The translations under genes and the position numbers were made by a program. A DNA stretch of 64,000 bases from Microbotryomycetes sp. JL201 (taxonomy: Eukaryota > Basidiomycota > Microbotryomycetes), in the NCBI GenBank assembly GCA_033819885.1, contig JAQYUZ010000020.1:62001-126000 (forward strand), written 5' to 3'. Of this stretch, positions 61,176 to 64,000 are shown in pieces. Positions within the stretch are counted from its first letter, which is position 1, and the number at the start of each line of letters is the position of its first letter. The notes under the pieces are model-generated. The model worked only from the letters and a program-made list of their open reading frames with translations. It was not told where the DNA came from and did not search any database.

Positions 61176-62164
61176 CGGGCCTGAGCCTTGACGGCGCGGC
61201 GAAATGGGTTGCGCACCTGAAGCAAATCACGTTCACCGTGCAGTGCATACGGGGCATTCGTCGGAGCGTTGGCGGTTCATGCGATCGAGGAACGTTGAGC
61301 GATCGGTATCGACGCACGCAATGTGGAGACGGTATAAGTCAGCTCCCGTTTATGCTCAGACAGGTGCGAATATGTGAACTGATTTGATGCCGTTCATGAC
61401 CATCTGCAGCGGCAGCACGTAACCATTGTCTGTCGGTTGCTGCGTCGTGCCACCGTTTCGTGCTCTAAGCGCGTCCGAGCCACTTGGGCCGACAGTTGGC
61501 AGCGCACTACAGCCTCAAGACGGTCTCTACGCCTGTAGTTGGTGCATGCACTGCACTGTGACGTGCTGCCTGTGCGAGATGACGGCTGGCTGGTTGCGGC
61601 AAGCGTGCTGCGCATCTCGCCTCGATCCGTCAAACGACGACATGCGCAAGGAAGCAAGGCGGCAAGCCCGTCGCTGACTTACCTGTGAATGCATCTTGGT
61701 GGTGCCTGATCACTGGCGGGCTCTTTGGCGGCGGTGTTGGTGCCATTGGCGGCTCGGCGGGGGCGCGCGCGCTTGGGCCCTTGCACGCGAGCCGTGGATG
61801 CACAAGGCGACAACCGGCGCACTCGACGAGCTCACTCGACCAATTTGACGAGACTCTTGGGGTATCACTTGCTCTGTGTTGCCGGCAGTGTCGTGGGCGA
61901 GCGGTTGTCAGGAAAGCCCGCAGCAGTCAGCCAACCTCACAAAAGGGGGGCGCATTTTCGTCCTATTTCGCGACGAACCGAGGGAGGGGGACAGAGGAGG
62001 GTTGAGTAGAATTCATGAAAGCGCGAGCTTTCACTTCGTGTACATTTCGTCACTTGACCTCGAAATTGATTCGCAGGTTCCAACCCCCGCGATTGTCGTT
62101 TCGCCAACGGAAAGGCATCATTCGCAACGGGCAAAGTTGAGGCACGTCACCGACTGTCGTGAGG
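61176..62164. other. 5' exons of STE20 plus divergent promoter region
   Basis: On the minus strand this stretch should hold the unresolved first exon or exons of STE20. Candidates are ATGCATTCACAG followed by GTAAGT (about 61686-61697) and a Gly/Thr/Gln-rich frame at about 61385-61510, but the phases did not close by eye. The remainder up to the SSN3 start is intergenic, with a simple GGCGG-rich patch near 61720-61770. Confidence 0.45.
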
Positions 62165-63870
62165 ATGGCACCTGGTGCGCCATCGGCCGTCGGTGATGGC
62201 AACTTGATGTACAGGCAACGGCGGGACTTTCAACGACCAACCGTGCTCAGGTGCGCCCCAGGAACTGCCGCTTGCATAGCAAAGAGAGCTGCTTCTGATC
62301 AATGTTTGCTTGACAGCCGCTATGCCATTCTCGGCTTTCTTTCTTCGGGCACGTACGGCCGCGTGTACAAGGCCCGAACTCGCAAGCCATCGTCCGACAT
62401 GTCGCCAGCTGGCTTGATGGGCACGCCAGGCGCATTGACGCCGGGCAAGCGACTGAAACTGTCACGAGATGATGGCGAAGAAGAGGGCGAACTCGTCGCT
62501 ATCAAAAAGTTCAAGCCTGACAAAGAAGGCGAGGCGGTCACGTATACCGGCATCAGTCAGAGTGCATGTCGAGAAATCATGGTGAGAGGAGGTGTATACG
62601 GCTGGCATTACAGGACTTGGTCTCAGAGTCTTTCGCCCAGATTAATCGGGAAATGGCGCACGAGAATGTCACGGCCTTGCGCGAAGTCATGCTCGAGGAA
62701 AAAAGTATCTATCTTGTGTTCGAGTATGCCGAACACGATTTTCTGGTATGTTCGTCGCCTTTTGCGCCCGACTCCGGCTCGTCCTAAGTTTGAAAACACA
62801 GCAAATCATTCACCACCACTCATCGACCCGGACACCCTTGCCTGTCGGTGTCCTCAAGTCGCTGTTGTGGCAGCTTTTCAACGGGGTGTCGTACCTCCAT
62901 GACAACTGGATCATTCACCGCGATCTCAAGCCCGCCAACATTCTCGTCAATGGTCACGGGCAGGTCAAGATAGGCGATCTGGGTCTCGCTAGGTTGTATC
63001 AGGAACCCCTTCAGCCGCTGTACACGTCAGACAAGGTGCGTTGAAGTGCGTCCCAGGCCGATTTGCTGCCTGATGGCAACTCTCTACGGTTAGATTGTGG
63101 TGACGGTGTGGTATCGCTCGCCAGAATTGCTCCTTGGTGCGCGACATTATACGCCTGCTATCGATGTGTGGTCTATGGGATGCATCTACGGCGAGCTCTT
63201 GGGCCTAAGACCTATGTTCAAAGGCGAAGAGGCCAAAGTCGATTTGGCCGGCAAAAAGGGCGGCGTACCGTTTCAGAAAGACCAGCTGATGAAAGTCATC
63301 GAAGTGCTGGGCAGCATCGACCGTGGGTGCTGCAAGCTCGTACGCAAAGAAACTAGCTAAGCTGTCTTTGACAGGCTTGCAATGGCCCAACGTTGTCCAG
63401 ATGCCAGAGTACCCGAATCTAGCCCGCTTGGACCGACACGCAGACTCCCTTGAGCATTGGTATACCTCACGCAATCACACAAGCAAGCAAGAGCCGGCGG
63501 CGTCGGCATCCGGTTTCGACCTGCTCAGGCAATTGCTGATTTACGACCCGACGAGAAGAATTACTGCTCGAGCTTCGTTGACGCATCCTTGGTGGGGACA
63601 CGAGCCGAGACCTCATGTCAAGTGGGTGCTGGTGCGCGTCCTTAGCAGGCCGCTAACTGACCTGGACACTGCAGTGCTTTCACAGGTCTTCCACCGGGAG
63701 TCTCTTACCCCATGCGTCGGGTCACACACGACGAGTCGGACCCGAAGTTGAGCGCGGCCAGCCGCAACAGTTTCGCGGCCAGCGCAGGAGGAAGCGCTGT
63801 CGGCACAGGTTTGCCATTTGCAGCGAATGCCGTAGGCAGGGCGGCCAAGCGTTCCCGTTTAGATCATTAA
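62165..63870 (+). CDS. SSN3: Cyclin-dependent kinase 8, Ssn3/Srb10 type (Mediator kinase)
   Basis: Kinase subunit of the Mediator CDK8 module, partnered by cyclin C. Start at 62165, [20 protein letters not shown]; an intron joins VLS to [20 protein letters not shown], the glycine-rich loop. The insert with [16 protein letters not shown] precedes [12 protein letters not shown]. The CDK8-specific helix SQSACREI corresponds to the canonical SMSACREI. After introns come [83 protein letters not shown] and [20 protein letters not shown]. The last exon gives [20 protein letters not shown], the typical CDK8 tail, and ends AAKRSRLDH with TAA at 63868-63870. DLGLAR replaces the usual DMGFAR of animal CDK8. 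Confidence 0.92.
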
Positions 63871-64000
63871 GGTCATTCATTCGAGTCGTGCACAGTGTTG
63901 TTGTATCGTCAGAGTTCGTACAGTCACGTGATGCCCGGAGAGCGGCGAAACCTTTGAGCCGTTCTCAATCAAAGTCGCTGCGCGCATCTCTGGCGAGTTT
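63871..64000. other. Downstream flank of SSN3
   Basis: The last 130 bases after the SSN3 stop codon show no recognisable coding frame. They probably hold its 3' UTR and part of the next intergenic region. Confidence 0.5.

Overview
The window is nuclear DNA of a filamentous or yeast-like fungus, most probably a basidiomycete. I recognise about 27 protein genes in 64 kb, nearly all split by short introns of about 30-80 nt. The families are typical fungal housekeeping ones: Sec6, Ufd4, Taf8, Hus1, Dcc1, Cdk8/Ssn3, Ste20, Qns1, kynurenine 3-monooxygenase and a 2-oxoadipate dehydrogenase E1. Gene density near 2.2 kb per gene and moderate GC suggest a small compact genome, for example an early-diverging basidiomycete. 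That placement is inference from style, not from a marker gene.

Layout from left to right. 0-10 kb: a possible tail of an off-window gene, a hexose transporter, a CUE/Smr-domain protein and a large FUSC/ArAE-type membrane protein. 10-15 kb: kynurenine 3-monooxygenase, a Ysc84/SYLF actin-patch protein and a small cysteine-rich metallothionein-like gene. 15-31 kb: a Ufd4/TRIP12 HECT ligase, Bud20 zinc finger, a possible small membrane protein, Dcc1, DHKTD1-type dehydrogenase and Taf8. 31.2-35.2 kb: a gene-poor island built of two separate inverted duplications, one old with an unrecognised coding family and one recent that copies the 3' end of the adjacent Ca2+/H+ exchanger. 35-48 kb: CAX exchanger, a zinc-ribbon protein, NAD+ synthetase, Sec6, a CDF metal transporter and the Hus1 checkpoint clamp. 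48-58 kb: a tandem array of three monocarboxylate-type MFS transporters on the minus strand, flanked on both sides by plus-strand single-pass membrane proteins, then a Pmp3-like proteolipid. 58-64 kb: a Ste20/PAK kinase and a Cdk8/Ssn3 kinase.

Most neighbours are unrelated in pathway, as usual in fungi. Thematic links are loose: two NAD-related enzymes (kynurenine 3-monooxygenase and Qns1), tryptophan/lysine catabolism (kynurenine 3-monooxygenase and the 2-oxoadipate dehydrogenase), and genome maintenance (Dcc1 and Hus1). Metal handling appears in the metallothionein-like protein, the His-rich CDF transporter and the Ca2+ exchanger. The most interesting items are the 16-cysteine metallothionein-like gene with an exon consisting only of its start codon, a Bud20 start codon split by an intron, several apparent GC-AG introns, and the two inverted duplications. 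All exon joins were deduced by eye from splice consensus and family conservation; no transcript evidence was available.
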